From assembly GCA_012842745.1 (NCBI GenBank), contig DUSF01000054.1, positions 62,001 to 126,000 of the forward strand: DNA of 64,000 nucleotides, read 5' to 3'. This DNA comes from Bacillus sp. (in: firmicutes) (GTDB lineage Bacteria > Bacillota > Bacilli > Bacillales > Bacillaceae_J). Position 1 is the first letter of the stretch. Each line of letters starts with the position of its first letter. Below, piece by piece: positions 17,291 to 26,940 of the stretch. The notes beneath the pieces were generated by a model. That model saw only the letters and a program-made list of their open reading frames with translations. It was not told the DNA's origin and did not search any database. A program made the translations under genes and the position numbers.

Positions 17291-17976
17291 TTTTTTCGCT
17301 ACTATTATTTGGCATGTTATTGTACGGTACGGCATTTCAAGAGGGAGACCATTATTTTCTACTTAGTTTTGCTATGTTGTTTGTAGCTATGTTTCCTTTT
17401 TTTATTCGTTTTGAACGGAAAAAAATGGATGCAAGAGGTATTGTGCTCATTGCCATTTTGGCAGCTTTTGCTGCTGTAAGCCGTGTGCCATTTGCCGTAT
17501 TGCCAAGTGTTCAGCCTACTACATTTATCGTGATTATGACAGCGCTTGTGTTTGGGGCTGAATCAGGATGTCTGGTTGGTGCTATTGCTGCTTTAGTGTC
17601 TAATCTCTTTTTAGGACAAGGACCGTGGACACCATGGCAAATGTTTGCTTGGGGAATGGTTGGACTATCGGCTGGTCTTTTAAAAGAATGGCTATGGTCA
17701 CGGAAAAAACTATATTTATTGCTATTTGGGTTTATATGGGGTTTTTTGTTTGGCTGGATTATGAATCTTTGGTATATCATTGGGTTTATGGAGAATATAA
17801 GTTGGAGTGTTATCTTAACAGCCATTGCCTCAAGCTTCTATTTTGATTTGGCCCATGCTTTATCAAATCTATTTTTCTTATCTATTTTTGCGACAAGGTG
17901 GAAAACAATCCTAGAGCGTTTTAAAGTAAAATATGGTCTGCTGAAGGGGGGCGCTAATTCCGTATGGCTGAAGTAG
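17266..17976 (+). CDS. ECF transporter substrate-binding (S) component, probably cobalamin/corrinoid
   Basis: This 236-residue integral membrane protein has about six or seven hydrophobic segments. The core ARGIVLIAILAAFAAVSR and the glycine-rich GAESGCLVGAIAALVSN and FLGQGPWTPWQM regions are typical of S components. The exact vitamin cannot be read from the sequence. Placement at the end of a cobalamin-riboswitch operon with two DUF4430 proteins suggests cobalamin or a precursor (inference). The frame opens within the last codons of the ATPase gene. A later TTG preceded by GGGG is an alternative start. Confidence 0.82.
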   Translation: MGRGKLLLIFSLLLFGMLLYGTAFQEGDHYFLLSFAMLFVAMFPFFIRFERKKMDARGIVLIAILAAFAAVSRVPFAVLPSVQPTTFIVIMTALVFGAESGCLVGAIAALVSNLFLGQGPWTPWQMFAWGMVGLSAGLLKEWLWSRKKLYLLLFGFIWGFLFGWIMNLWYIIGFMENISWSVILTAIASSFYFDLAHALSNLFFLSIFATRWKTILERFKVKYGLLKGGANSVWLK

Positions 17977-18044
17977 CACTGGGAAGCACATAGGGTAGTT
18001 TGCCCACCCGTATCGCAGACAAGTATACAGATCATACTATTTAT

Positions 18045-19205
18045 TTAAACTAAGGATTGTTCTCTTTTTCGCAACGCTTCAGGTATATAGACACAGTATG
18101 GTTCACTTTCTAGGTAATCTCCCGTTACTGCAAATGCCCTTGAACGGGAGCCGCCACAGGCAAAACGGAATTCACACACACCACATTTTCCTTTATATAA
18201 ATCTGGATTACGCAATTCTTTCAAAACAGGTGACTCACGGTAAATTTCTTTTAAAGGTGTTTCACGAACATTGCCAACTTTGATTGGCAATAATCCGCTT
18301 GGATATACATCGCCAACATGCGACACAAAAATAAAGCCATTTCCATCATTTACACCCTTAGGTGCACGTTTTATGCCGTCAACAAGTGAAGCGGCATCTG
18401 TTGTGATGCTATCTTCATAATGAATTTCGCCTTTTGATATTTTTTGTTCTTTCATTTTTTGTTGAATAACAACACGGCGATAATGTTGGGCGGCCGTTGT
18501 TTTAATATCATATGGTGCCGTTTTGCTTAATTCATAGAGCCATAAAAATACTTTTTCATGTTGGGCAGGTGTAAGACAGTCGTCCAATTGCCCCCGCCCC
18601 GTCGGTACAAGTAAGAAAATATACCACATCACAGCTTTTAAATCCTTCACACGCTCAGCCATTTCTTCAAGATGATCATAGTTGTATCGGGAAATAACTG
18701 TATTGATTTGCAGCGGCATCTCCAATTCATTTAAATATTTAATTTTTTCTAATGTAAGCTGAAAAGAACCAGGTGTTCCACGGAAGTGGTCGTGAATCTC
18801 AGGTGTTGGACCGTCAAGGCTGAACCCCCAGCGGGAAAGACCAACAGCTTTTGCTTTCTCCATTTTTTCCTTCGTAACATTATCTGTGGCACTAGGGACC
18901 ATCGATACGCGTATCCCTTTCTTAACTGCATAATCAGCAAGCTCCAATAAATCTTCTCGCATCATACAGTCTCCGCCAGTAAATACAAGCATCGGATTGT
19001 CCATTTCATAAATTTCGTCAATCAGTCTCAAGCCTTCTTCATGGGTTAACTCATTTGGGTCTGGTGTTGTTTGGGCATCGGCCCTGCAGTGCACACATTT
19101 CAATTGGCAGGCTCTTGTAACCTCCCAAATCACGATAAATGGATTAACATTGTAGTCAATTATTTTTCCATGGCCTATTCGATGTGGGTGTCCCTGTTTT
19201 TTCAT
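18045..19205 (-). CDS. Radical SAM/SPASM protein (TIGR04053-type, haem d1/AhbD-like)
   Basis: This 386-residue enzyme has the radical SAM cluster motif TRACQLKCVHC (CxxxCxxC) near residue 35. The central barrel motifs TGGD and GFSLDG follow. A C-terminal SPASM-like cysteine set (CGVCEFRFACGG ... SEPYC) should hold a second Fe-S cluster. The family resembles enzymes of haem d1 and alternative haem synthesis and peptide maturases. The substrate is unknown, and no precursor peptide is evident nearby. I start at ATG 19205, preceded by AGGTGA; a GTG three codons upstream is also open. It is convergent with the ECF operon and not part of it. Confidence 0.82.
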   Translation of the reverse strand: MKKQGHPHRIGHGKIIDYNVNPFIVIWEVTRACQLKCVHCRADAQTTPDPNELTHEEGLRLIDEIYEMDNPMLVFTGGDCMMREDLLELADYAVKKGIRVSMVPSATDNVTKEKMEKAKAVGLSRWGFSLDGPTPEIHDHFRGTPGSFQLTLEKIKYLNELEMPLQINTVISRYNYDHLEEMAERVKDLKAVMWYIFLLVPTGRGQLDDCLTPAQHEKVFLWLYELSKTAPYDIKTTAAQHYRRVVIQQKMKEQKISKGEIHYEDSITTDAASLVDGIKRAPKGVNDGNGFIFVSHVGDVYPSGLLPIKVGNVRETPLKEIYRESPVLKELRNPDLYKGKCGVCEFRFACGGSRSRAFAVTGDYLESEPYCVYIPEALRKREQSLV

Positions 19206-19413
19206 CCATATCACCTGTCCTATTCTTTCTGGGAATACATTTATTATAGAATTATGGCAGTCATAGTGAGTAGGAGATGTGTTACAAATTATTTACAAAA
19301 TTATTTGAAAAGTTATTATCCTTTACTATAAAATTTTGACAATTCCATTTATTATTTTACTTCTACGAATCAAAGGAGTATAATTAAGTTAACCTAGTAA
19401 TGGGGGGAGCAAA

Positions 19414-20223
19414 TTGAGAACTGATGCTAGTCTATTAGAGTTTTTTGAAGAATGGCTATTACATCAAGAGAAATCTCCTAACACAATTAACACTTATAAG
19501 GGTGCTATTCAAAAATTAAGCCATTGGTTAAATGAAAATAAGCGTCATTTAGAAACGCTTACTCATAATGATATCCAAAATTATATGAATGAGCTTGAAG
19601 CAGAAGGGAAAAGCGCGGCAACAATTGATAAAGTTTATGCTACAATTCGTGTTTTTGCCCAATTTTTAGATCATCCTGATATCGTTGCCAATATTAAACG
19701 TAAAGAAAAAGAAAAGAATATTTATCAAACTGTTCCAGAATTTCTAAAGGAAGATGAAAAAATTAAACTATTAAAAGACGTTCAAAAAGATAGGGACGTG
19801 CGCAATACCGCAATCGTTTACATGCTTTTATATACAGGAATTAGATTATCTGAACTATGTAATTTAAATTGCAATGATATTGATATAAGTGAATCAAATG
19901 GAACTGTGACGGTTACAAATCCGCATGGCAACAAAAAAAGAACCATTCCGATTCCAAAAGATGCTCTAAAGATTTTGCAAAATTATGTAGAAACTTTACC
20001 GGAAAATTATAATGGCCCGCTGTTTATTTCAAAACAAAATAACAGACTAACGACCAGGTCCATTCAATATATGTTAGAAAAATATGAGATTAACCCACAT
20101 AAACTACGCCATACTTTTTGCAGGGATTTAATTGAAAAAGGGTTGGATATTGTTGATGTTGCCCAGTTGGCTGGACATAATGATATTAATATAACAAAAA
20201 GATATATTATTAAAGGTGCATAA
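19414..20223 (+). CDS. Solitary tyrosine recombinase
   Basis: The 269-residue protein has an N-terminal SAM-like DNA-binding domain (about 1-85) and a C-terminal catalytic domain. The catalytic set is visible: Arg in TGIRLSEL, HKLRH, GHNDINITKRYI with the nucleophilic Tyr near residue 264. It is shorter than XerC/XerD. It starts at TTG 19414 with GGGGGGAG upstream. No excisionase, phage or transposon gene and no flanking repeats were seen, so it may be a chromosomal XerC/D-like paralogue or the remnant of an element. Confidence 0.87.
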   Translation: MRTDASLLEFFEEWLLHQEKSPNTINTYKGAIQKLSHWLNENKRHLETLTHNDIQNYMNELEAEGKSAATIDKVYATIRVFAQFLDHPDIVANIKRKEKEKNIYQTVPEFLKEDEKIKLLKDVQKDRDVRNTAIVYMLLYTGIRLSELCNLNCNDIDISESNGTVTVTNPHGNKKRTIPIPKDALKILQNYVETLPENYNGPLFISKQNNRLTTRSIQYMLEKYEINPHKLRHTFCRDLIEKGLDIVDVAQLAGHNDINITKRYIIKGA

Positions 20224-20260
20224 TATAGTTTTTTAGGATACACACGGATGATTTGTCTAG

Positions 20261-20292
20261 GCAGCTTCAACATGCTAGTTGGGGCTGCTTTT
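20261..20292 (+). terminator. Terminator of the recombinase gene
   Basis: GCAGCTTCAAC pairs with GTTGGGGCTGC (two G-U pairs) and is followed by TTTT. Confidence 0.7.
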
Positions 20293-20356
20293 CTAATTGT
20301 ATTATTTTTGTTAAAAAGCTATGATAAAAATAATGTCATAAAATGGGGTGAAACAA

Positions 20357-21247
20357 TTGGATATTCGCCATTTAGAGTATTTTGCTGAAATTGCCAAGCA
20401 TTTAAGCTTTACAAAAGCAGCTTCATCGCTGCATGTTTCGCAGCCATCACTAAGTAAAGCGATTCAAAATTTAGAAGGGGAGCTAGGAGTGCCGTTATTT
20501 TATCGTTCGCCAAAACAATTAGAGCTTACAGATGCAGGGAAAGCCGTGTTAATTAATGCGAAAAATGTTTTGGAAGCTTTTAATAACTTAACCTCTGAGC
20601 TGACTGATATTGCTGAGTTGAAAAAAGGTGAAATTAGAATTGGCATCCCACCGATTATGGGGGCTGCTTTTTTTTCAACATTGATTAGTCAGTACAAAGA
20701 AATCTATCCTTTAGTAGAGATTCATCTTTCAGAAGTAGGTTCGAAGGTCATTAAAGATGGGGTAGAAAATGGCTCACTAGATATTGGTTTAATTTGTAAT
20801 GTCCCGATTAAAAATGATAGCTTCGATGTTATCAAACTATTAAAAGATCCGTTAATGGTTATTGTTCATAAAGATCATCCATTAGCAAACGATAAGGTCA
20901 TCGACTTTACACAATTAGAAAAGGAACCATTCATTTTATACCGAAAAGATTTTTCTTTACATGATCAAATTCTCGATGTTTGTGCAAAACACGAATTTTC
21001 ACCAAATATTGTTTGTGAAACATCGCAAAAGGATTTTATTATTGAGATGGTTGGCGCTAAATTAGGCATTGCTTTATTACCTAGTAAAATTTGCAAGGAG
21101 ATTAATAAAAATATTGTCGCCATTCCTTTTGAACAACCTGAAATCAATTTAGAGCTTGGGATGATTTGGAAGGGGAATAAATACCAATCCTTTGCGGTGC
21201 GTGAATTTATCGAGATGGCGAAAAGATTTTCTGCCGCTGAAAATTAA
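20357..21247 (+). CDS. LysR family regulator, CidR (YwbI)-like
   Basis: The 296-residue protein has an N-terminal winged helix (MDIRHLEYF, FTKAASSLHVSQPSLSKAI) and a C-terminal periplasmic-binding-type effector domain. Its sequence resembles Bacillus YwbI/CidR, which governs cidAB-type holin genes in response to acetate and pyruvate-linked signals, but no cidAB lies nearby. The convergent neighbour is malate synthase G, so a role in two-carbon metabolism is possible but unproven. I place the start at TTG 20357, six bases after GGGGTG; a GTG three codons earlier overlaps that ribosome site. Confidence 0.82.
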   Translation: MDIRHLEYFAEIAKHLSFTKAASSLHVSQPSLSKAIQNLEGELGVPLFYRSPKQLELTDAGKAVLINAKNVLEAFNNLTSELTDIAELKKGEIRIGIPPIMGAAFFSTLISQYKEIYPLVEIHLSEVGSKVIKDGVENGSLDIGLICNVPIKNDSFDVIKLLKDPLMVIVHKDHPLANDKVIDFTQLEKEPFILYRKDFSLHDQILDVCAKHEFSPNIVCETSQKDFIIEMVGAKLGIALLPSKICKEINKNIVAIPFEQPEINLELGMIWKGNKYQSFAVREFIEMAKRFSAAEN

Positions 21248-21284
21248 AATGACATGAGGATTCGAGATGACCCTCATGTCATTT
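21247..21284. terminator. Bidirectional terminator
   Basis: AAATGACATGAGG pairs perfectly with CCTCATGTCATTT between the convergent LysR and glcB genes. Confidence 0.85.
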
Positions 21285-21303
21285 AGTAGCTTTGCAGCTC
21301 TTA

Positions 21304-23487
21304 TTATTGGATTTTTACTGGAAACTTAGTTTTTGCTTCAGCGCGGCGGCGATGTAAAATTGGCTCTGTATAACCACTTGGTTGATCATAGCCTTTAAAA
21401 ATTAAATCACATGCAGCTTGGAAGCCAACAGAATTATCATAATCTGGTGCCATTGGGCGATAAGCGGAATCACCAGCATTTTGTTCGTCAACGACTTTTG
21501 CCATGCGTTTTAATGTTTCTTCAACTTGTTCTTTAGTACAAATGCCATGATGTAACCAGTTTGCTACATGTTGGCTGGAAATACGTAGAGTTGCTCTGTC
21601 TTCCATTAGACCAACATCGTTAATGTCTGGTACTTTCGAACAACCAACACCTTGTTCTACCCAACGAATTACGTAGCCTAGAATACCTTGACAGTTGTTA
21701 TCAAGCTCCTTTTGGATTTCTTCTTGTGACCAGCTTGGATTGTGCTCGATTGGCAATTGTAAAATATCATCACGTAAATCTGTAATATTTTTTGCAATTT
21801 CATTTTGAACATCAATAACATTTACTTCATGGTAATGTAGCGCATGCAATGTTGCTGCAGTAGGTGATGGTACCCATGCTGTATTGCCGCCAGCTTTTAG
21901 GTGGCCAATTTTTTGTTTCAACATTTCAGCCATTAAGTCAGGCATTGCCCACATTCCTTTACCGATTTGGGCATGACCTTGTAAGCCGCAAGTTAAACCA
22001 ACATTTACATTTGATTTTTCATAAGATGTAAGCCATGTTGATGATTTCATTTCACCTTTGCGAATCATTGGGCCCGCTTCCATTGATGTATGAATTTCAT
22101 CACCAGTACGATCTAAGAAGCCAGTGTTAATAAATACAACGCGGTCTTTAACGGCATGAATACAATTTTTCAAGTTTAACGATGTACGGCGTTCTTCATC
22201 CATAACACCGATTTTAACTGTATTGCGTGCTAATTGAAGCATATCTTCAACACGTCCAAATAGCTTGTTTGCAAAGGCAACTTCTTTTGAACCGTGCATT
22301 TTCGGTTTAACAACATAGATAGAGCCTTTTTGTGAGTTTTTATGTTTTGTTTTTCCTAAAACATCACGTGATGAAATTAAACAACTAATAGCAGCATCTA
22401 AAATTCCTTCAGGTACTTCATTGCCATCTTGGTCTAGCACAGCATTGCTTGTCATTAAATGACCAACATTACGTACGAACATTAATGAACGGCCAGAAAG
22501 AGTAAGCGTGTCACCAGTTACTGTTGTGTAAGTGCGATCTTCGTTTAGAACACGCGTCATTGTTTTACTTCCTTTTGCAAAAGTAGCGGCAATATCACCT
22601 TTAATTAGACCTAACCAGTTGCGGTATACCCCAACTTTATCTTCAGCATCGACAGCAGCAATTGAATCTTCAAAGTCCATAATTGTTGTGACAGCTGATT
22701 CCATTACAATATCTTTGACTCCAGCGGGGTCTGTTTTGCCGATTGGATGATTTCGATCAATTTGGATTTCAAAATGAAGTCCATTATTACGGAATAAAAC
22801 AACAGCTGGATTTTCAACATCACCTTGATAACCGACTAGTTTAGCAGAATCTTGAAGCTGTGCATTTTCCCCATTTGCTAGTGAAACAGATAATTGATTG
22901 TTAACAATTTTGTATTCAGTTGCATCACGATGAGATCCAGTTGTTAATGGAATCGTTTGATCAAGGAAATCTCTGCCATATTGAATAACGAGCTCACCAC
23001 GAACAGGGTTATAAGCGCCGCTTTTTGTTGCTCCGTTTTCTTCACTAATTGCATCTGTTCCATATAAGGCGTCATAAAGGCTACCCCAACGTGCATTCGC
23101 AGCATTGATTGCATAGCGTGCATTATCAACAGGCACAACAAGCTGTGGACCACCTTGAAGTGCAATGGCATCGTCTACATTTTGTGTGTTAATTGCGAAA
23201 TCTTCCACTTCAGTTTCAAGATAACCAATGTCTTGTAAAAATGCTTTATAGTTTTCAAAATTAAAAGAGCCTTTATTTTCTAAATGCCAAGAATTAATTC
23301 TTCTTTGAAGTTCATCACGATGTTCTAATAATGCTTTATTCTCAGGTGCTAAGTCCTTAATAAGCGATTCTAGTCCTGCCCAAAATTGTTCAACAGTCAC
23401 CGCTGTCTCTGGAAGGGCTTCGTTATTGATAAAATCTTGAAGGATCGAAGCTACCTGTAAATTGCCGATTTTTACGTAATTAGTCAT
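21304..23487 (-). CDS. glcB: Malate synthase G
   Basis: This 727-residue enzyme condenses glyoxylate with acetyl-CoA to give malate, allowing growth on acetate or glycolate. Length and sequence match the monomeric G form: [19 protein letters not shown] with the metal-binding acidic residues, [15 protein letters not shown], and [20 protein letters not shown] near the C-terminus. AAGGAGGAAAATGCAG precedes the ATG. No isocitrate lyase gene is in the window, so glyoxylate may come from elsewhere (glycolate oxidation, purine breakdown or a distant aceA). Confidence 0.95.
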   Translation of the reverse strand: MTNYVKIGNLQVASILQDFINNEALPETAVTVEQFWAGLESLIKDLAPENKALLEHRDELQRRINSWHLENKGSFNFENYKAFLQDIGYLETEVEDFAINTQNVDDAIALQGGPQLVVPVDNARYAINAANARWGSLYDALYGTDAISEENGATKSGAYNPVRGELVIQYGRDFLDQTIPLTTGSHRDATEYKIVNNQLSVSLANGENAQLQDSAKLVGYQGDVENPAVVLFRNNGLHFEIQIDRNHPIGKTDPAGVKDIVMESAVTTIMDFEDSIAAVDAEDKVGVYRNWLGLIKGDIAATFAKGSKTMTRVLNEDRTYTTVTGDTLTLSGRSLMFVRNVGHLMTSNAVLDQDGNEVPEGILDAAISCLISSRDVLGKTKHKNSQKGSIYVVKPKMHGSKEVAFANKLFGRVEDMLQLARNTVKIGVMDEERRTSLNLKNCIHAVKDRVVFINTGFLDRTGDEIHTSMEAGPMIRKGEMKSSTWLTSYEKSNVNVGLTCGLQGHAQIGKGMWAMPDLMAEMLKQKIGHLKAGGNTAWVPSPTAATLHALHYHEVNVIDVQNEIAKNITDLRDDILQLPIEHNPSWSQEEIQKELDNNCQGILGYVIRWVEQGVGCSKVPDINDVGLMEDRATLRISSQHVANWLHHGICTKEQVEETLKRMAKVVDEQNAGDSAYRPMAPDYDNSVGFQAACDLIFKGYDQPSGYTEPILHRRRAEAKTKFPVKIQ

Positions 23488-23707
23488 TCTGCATTTTCCT
23501 CCTTAAATTATAAAGATAGTTCTCTCCTGAACAATGAATGAAAATTTATAATATTATCTCTATTTTTATTGTTATTTTATATTATAAAAGTTTTCTTGTC
23601 AGCTTGAAAATATATATTTCGAATAATAGGTATGCAATTAAGTTATAAGGATAGAAGAACATATAGTTATTGTCTAAAAAGTGCTGCGATTCATATCGTA
23701 CAAAAGC

Positions 23708-23734
23708 AAAAAGGCTGCCTATTGTAGCAGCCCC
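23708..23734 (-). terminator. Terminator of the small membrane protein gene
   Basis: On the minus strand GGGGCTGC and GGCAGCC form a stem followed by TTTTTG. Confidence 0.65.
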
Positions 23735-23749
23735 AATTATATTAAAATC

Positions 23750-23977
23750 TTAAAGTTCACTTTGCATTTTCGGATTTTCGCGCGTGGACATCCAGTTCTT
23801 AATATCTGTTAAAATGGCAAACACTAAAAAGGAATTAATAATCCATACTGATATGAATTGAGGGGTTGTACCTAGTTTCATCACACTGTAATCTTTCAAT
23901 TCCATGATAATAAAAGCCTCAAGAAAAATTAATCCTAGACCAAGCAGTAGAGAAGTCCCAGCACGATACAAATTCAA
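23750..23977 (-). CDS. Small hypothetical membrane protein
   Basis: The 75-residue protein has two predicted membrane helices (about residues 6-25 and 42-60) joined by a polar loop, and a charged tail. I do not recognise the family. The start is TTG at 23977, or the next TTG two codons later, which has better spacing from AAAGGAAG. It stands alone with its own terminator. Confidence 0.5.
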   Translation of the reverse strand: MNLYRAGTSLLLGLGLIFLEAFIIMELKDYSVMKLGTTPQFISVWIINSFLVFAILTDIKNWMSTRENPKMQSEL

Positions 23978-24098
23978 TTACTTCCTTTCCGTTCTTTTTC
24001 TTATTAAATGTTTTCTGAATATTATAAGTTTACCATAAATCTTTAATTAGGACAAACAAGGGCGGAAGAAGGATATGAAAAAGTAAGCCTCTTTTGTT

Positions 24099-26624
24099 TT
24101 AGAAATTATTTTTAGTCCAAACCTTTGCTTTGTCTTGAATGTCTGGGAATTTTTCTTCCAATTCATTTGCTGGAAGTGGATGCCCGAAATAATAACCTTG
24201 AACTTCATGACAATTATTTTTTTGGAGAAAATCAACCTGCGTTTTCTCTTCAACACCTTCAGCGATGACATCAAGATTTAAATTGAAGGCCATGCTGAGT
24301 ATGGTTGAAACGATTGCTGCATTTTCCTCATTTGTAGTGATATCTTTAATAAAGGAACGGTCAATTTTCAAGCGATCAATCGGCAGCATTCTTAAATAAT
24401 TGAGTGAGCTATAACCGGTGCCAAAATCATCAACACTAATTTGCACGCCCAATTTTTTTAATTGATCAAGTGTTTTGATGGCTTGGTTTAGAACGACGGT
24501 CATGCTCTCTGTTATTTCAAGTTCAAGCAGATTTGGCTCAAGACCTGTCTCTTTTAAGATGTTTTCAACGATTTTTACAAGATTTGTTTGTAAAAATTGC
24601 TTTGTTGATAAATTAACAGAGACAACAATTGGAGGGATGCCGTCTTTTATCCACTTAGCTAGCTGTTCACAAGCTGTTCGTAGTACAAATTCACCAATCG
24701 GAATAATAAGCCCTGTTTCTTCAGCAATTGAAATGAATTTTCCAGGTGCAATAATGCCTTTTTCAGGATGAACCCATCTAACAAGTGCTTCCAAGCCGCT
24801 TATTTGTCCTGTTTGGATATTGACCTTTGGTTGGTAGTAGACAGTAAATTCATTTCGATCGAGCGCTTTTCTTAAATCATTCTCAAAAATAAGCTGTTCA
24901 TATGTTGAGTCTTTTTCAAGCGGTGTATAGATTGCATAATTATTTCTGCCTAACTCTTTGACTCTATGCATCGCAGTGTCAGCGTGCTTGATAAGTGTTT
25001 CAGAATCCTGGCCATCTGTAGGATATAAAGCAATACCGATACTACAAGTGACGTGAACTTCATAGCCTGAAATAGTAATTGGCCGATTGATTGTTCTCGT
25101 AATTTTTTCAGCGAGCATAGCGGCGTCATTTCCATCATTAATTTTTGGCAATAAGATGATAAATTCATCGCCGCCAATTCGACCAACAGTATGATCGGGA
25201 TCAACACAGCTTTCAATTAGCCGCGCGACATACTTTAGCAGTAAATCGCCAAAATCATGTCCTAGTGAATCATTAATAATTTTGAAACGATCCAAATCCA
25301 GAAACATAACAGCTAACATATATGAGTTTTCGTGATTTTTTATTGAATTTAAAGCTCTATCCAAGCTTGATTTAAAATATCGGTAATTTGGCAAATCTGT
25401 TAAATAATCATGAAAGGCCGACTGCCTTAGCGACTCATAAGCGTATACGCGATCCAATGCAATCGATATTTGATTGGCGAATACAGCAAATGTGCTATCC
25501 TCTTTTATATTTTCTTTAAAAAAATTTTTTTGAAAGCTTCCGATATTTAATGTCCCCATTACTTTGTCATTAATCATTAATGGCAACGATATCGTTGCCT
25601 TAATTCCTTGCCTTAAAGGAACCTGTTCACAATCGTATATATTCGTAGATGGTAAATCATTACGTATTACAGGTTTTTGTGTGTTGGCTACGATTTGAAA
25701 TGGTGTGTCTTTAAGAGGAATCTCACTTATCATTATATTGTCATTATCTGTAATATAGTGAATAGTAACAATATCTTTATTATCATCGAATAATGAGATT
25801 GATAATCTGTCAGGATTTAAAAAAGCTTTGATTTCTTTTAAAATAATACTGATTACATCATAATGACTTAAATTTTGTTTTAAAACTGATTGCGAAATAT
25901 TTCCTAGTGTTTTTAATTGCTTAATTTTTTCTGAAAGCCTTGTCGTTGCTCGCAAAACTTCTTTTTTTAAGTTTTCTTCATTTTGCTCAATCGTTGCTGC
26001 CATTTGGTTAAAGACTGTTGATAATGATTTGATCTCAACTGTGCCTTCTACATTAACCTGTATATGGCGTTTTCCTTCGCTCATCGCCCTTGCCGCATTC
26101 ATTAATTCCTTAAGCGGCAATGTCAATTTTTTGCTGACAATCACTGAAATAATCATGGAGCCTGCTGAAACTAATAACATAATAAGAAGAGTATAAGTAT
26201 ATAATCTATTTTGCTTTGATTGTAAGGCATCCTTTTTTAGGGCAATCTCAATTTCTCCCAAGTATGAGTTGAAATATAATAAAGGAACCTTTTCAATAAA
26301 TAAATCTTTGTTTGTGAAAGTCTCTCCTTTTTGATTGACGACTTTTCCAGATTGATCCCTAACAATAACGTATTGAATGTTCGGTTGATCTAGCAGCGAA
26401 TAGGCAAGTGGAGAGATACTGCTGTAATCTTGATTTAGCATTGAAAGGGCAATGGCCGAACGTAACGTAGTTGCTGCTGTAATTCCTTCACTCCTTAACC
26501 CTTCTTCTAAATTGTCAGCTGCGTGATAAAGATAAATTGAGCCAAGTGCAATTATACAAATTAGGATCAGAGTGTTCATGGTTAGCCATATGCGAAATGT
26601 AATGCTATTTCTCTTTGCTAACAT
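24099..26624 (-). CDS. Membrane GGDEF-EAL cyclic-di-GMP protein with HAMP and GAF domains
   Basis: The 841-residue protein has two N-terminal membrane helices bracketing an extracellular sensor (about 12-32 and 140-162), then a HAMP linker, a coiled coil, a GAF domain (about 240-390), GGDEF (about 400-565) and EAL (about 580-830). Catalytic signatures are intact: RIGGDEF for cyclase; GLEALVRW, ELEITES, DDFGTGYSS and EGVE for phosphodiesterase. The inhibitory RxxD site before GGDEF is not present (DPDH instead). Net activity cannot be predicted. A GGAGGAAATAGGAA site precedes the ATG. Confidence 0.9.
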   Translation of the reverse strand: MLAKRNSITFRIWLTMNTLILICIIALGSIYLYHAADNLEEGLRSEGITAATTLRSAIALSMLNQDYSSISPLAYSLLDQPNIQYVIVRDQSGKVVNQKGETFTNKDLFIEKVPLLYFNSYLGEIEIALKKDALQSKQNRLYTYTLLIMLLVSAGSMIISVIVSKKLTLPLKELMNAARAMSEGKRHIQVNVEGTVEIKSLSTVFNQMAATIEQNEENLKKEVLRATTRLSEKIKQLKTLGNISQSVLKQNLSHYDVISIILKEIKAFLNPDRLSISLFDDNKDIVTIHYITDNDNIMISEIPLKDTPFQIVANTQKPVIRNDLPSTNIYDCEQVPLRQGIKATISLPLMINDKVMGTLNIGSFQKNFFKENIKEDSTFAVFANQISIALDRVYAYESLRQSAFHDYLTDLPNYRYFKSSLDRALNSIKNHENSYMLAVMFLDLDRFKIINDSLGHDFGDLLLKYVARLIESCVDPDHTVGRIGGDEFIILLPKINDGNDAAMLAEKITRTINRPITISGYEVHVTCSIGIALYPTDGQDSETLIKHADTAMHRVKELGRNNYAIYTPLEKDSTYEQLIFENDLRKALDRNEFTVYYQPKVNIQTGQISGLEALVRWVHPEKGIIAPGKFISIAEETGLIIPIGEFVLRTACEQLAKWIKDGIPPIVVSVNLSTKQFLQTNLVKIVENILKETGLEPNLLELEITESMTVVLNQAIKTLDQLKKLGVQISVDDFGTGYSSLNYLRMLPIDRLKIDRSFIKDITTNEENAAIVSTILSMAFNLNLDVIAEGVEEKTQVDFLQKNNCHEVQGYYFGHPLPANELEEKFPDIQDKAKVWTKNNF

Positions 26625-26940
26625 TTCCTATTTCCTCCATTTTCGAAGCCGTTCTTGTGTGTATTTTTTAAATTATTTAATTCGCCACTATATGTCAAGT
26701 ACACCATTATTATACATTATATTCTTAAATAAACATTTTAAAAAGTCGAAAAAGCAAATTAAAGCTATTAATTTTTTCTCCTTTTTCATAAATTGTTCAT
26801 TTTTTTTAAGGCCAATGTAGATAGTTTTGGAAAGTGCAAACTGCAGAATTGATATATTTATATAATTAATACTAGCATAAAATGAAAGGGAGTCATATAA
26901 TAGTTTTATTATTTTTTATATTGAAAGACGAGGTATTATA
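26625..26940. other. Intergenic region between divergent genes
   Basis: This AT-rich stretch of 316 bases must carry the promoters of the GGDEF-EAL gene and of rarD. I see no further gene, repeat or structured RNA in it. Confidence 0.5.

Noticed and set aside
19206-20356. Attachment-site direct repeats around the tyrosine recombinase
   Set aside because: No matching repeats flank the gene within the neighbouring intergenic regions.
26572-26820. An 82-residue plus-strand frame
   Set aside because: It begins inside the GGDEF-EAL gene on the opposite strand and has no ribosome site or recognisable features.
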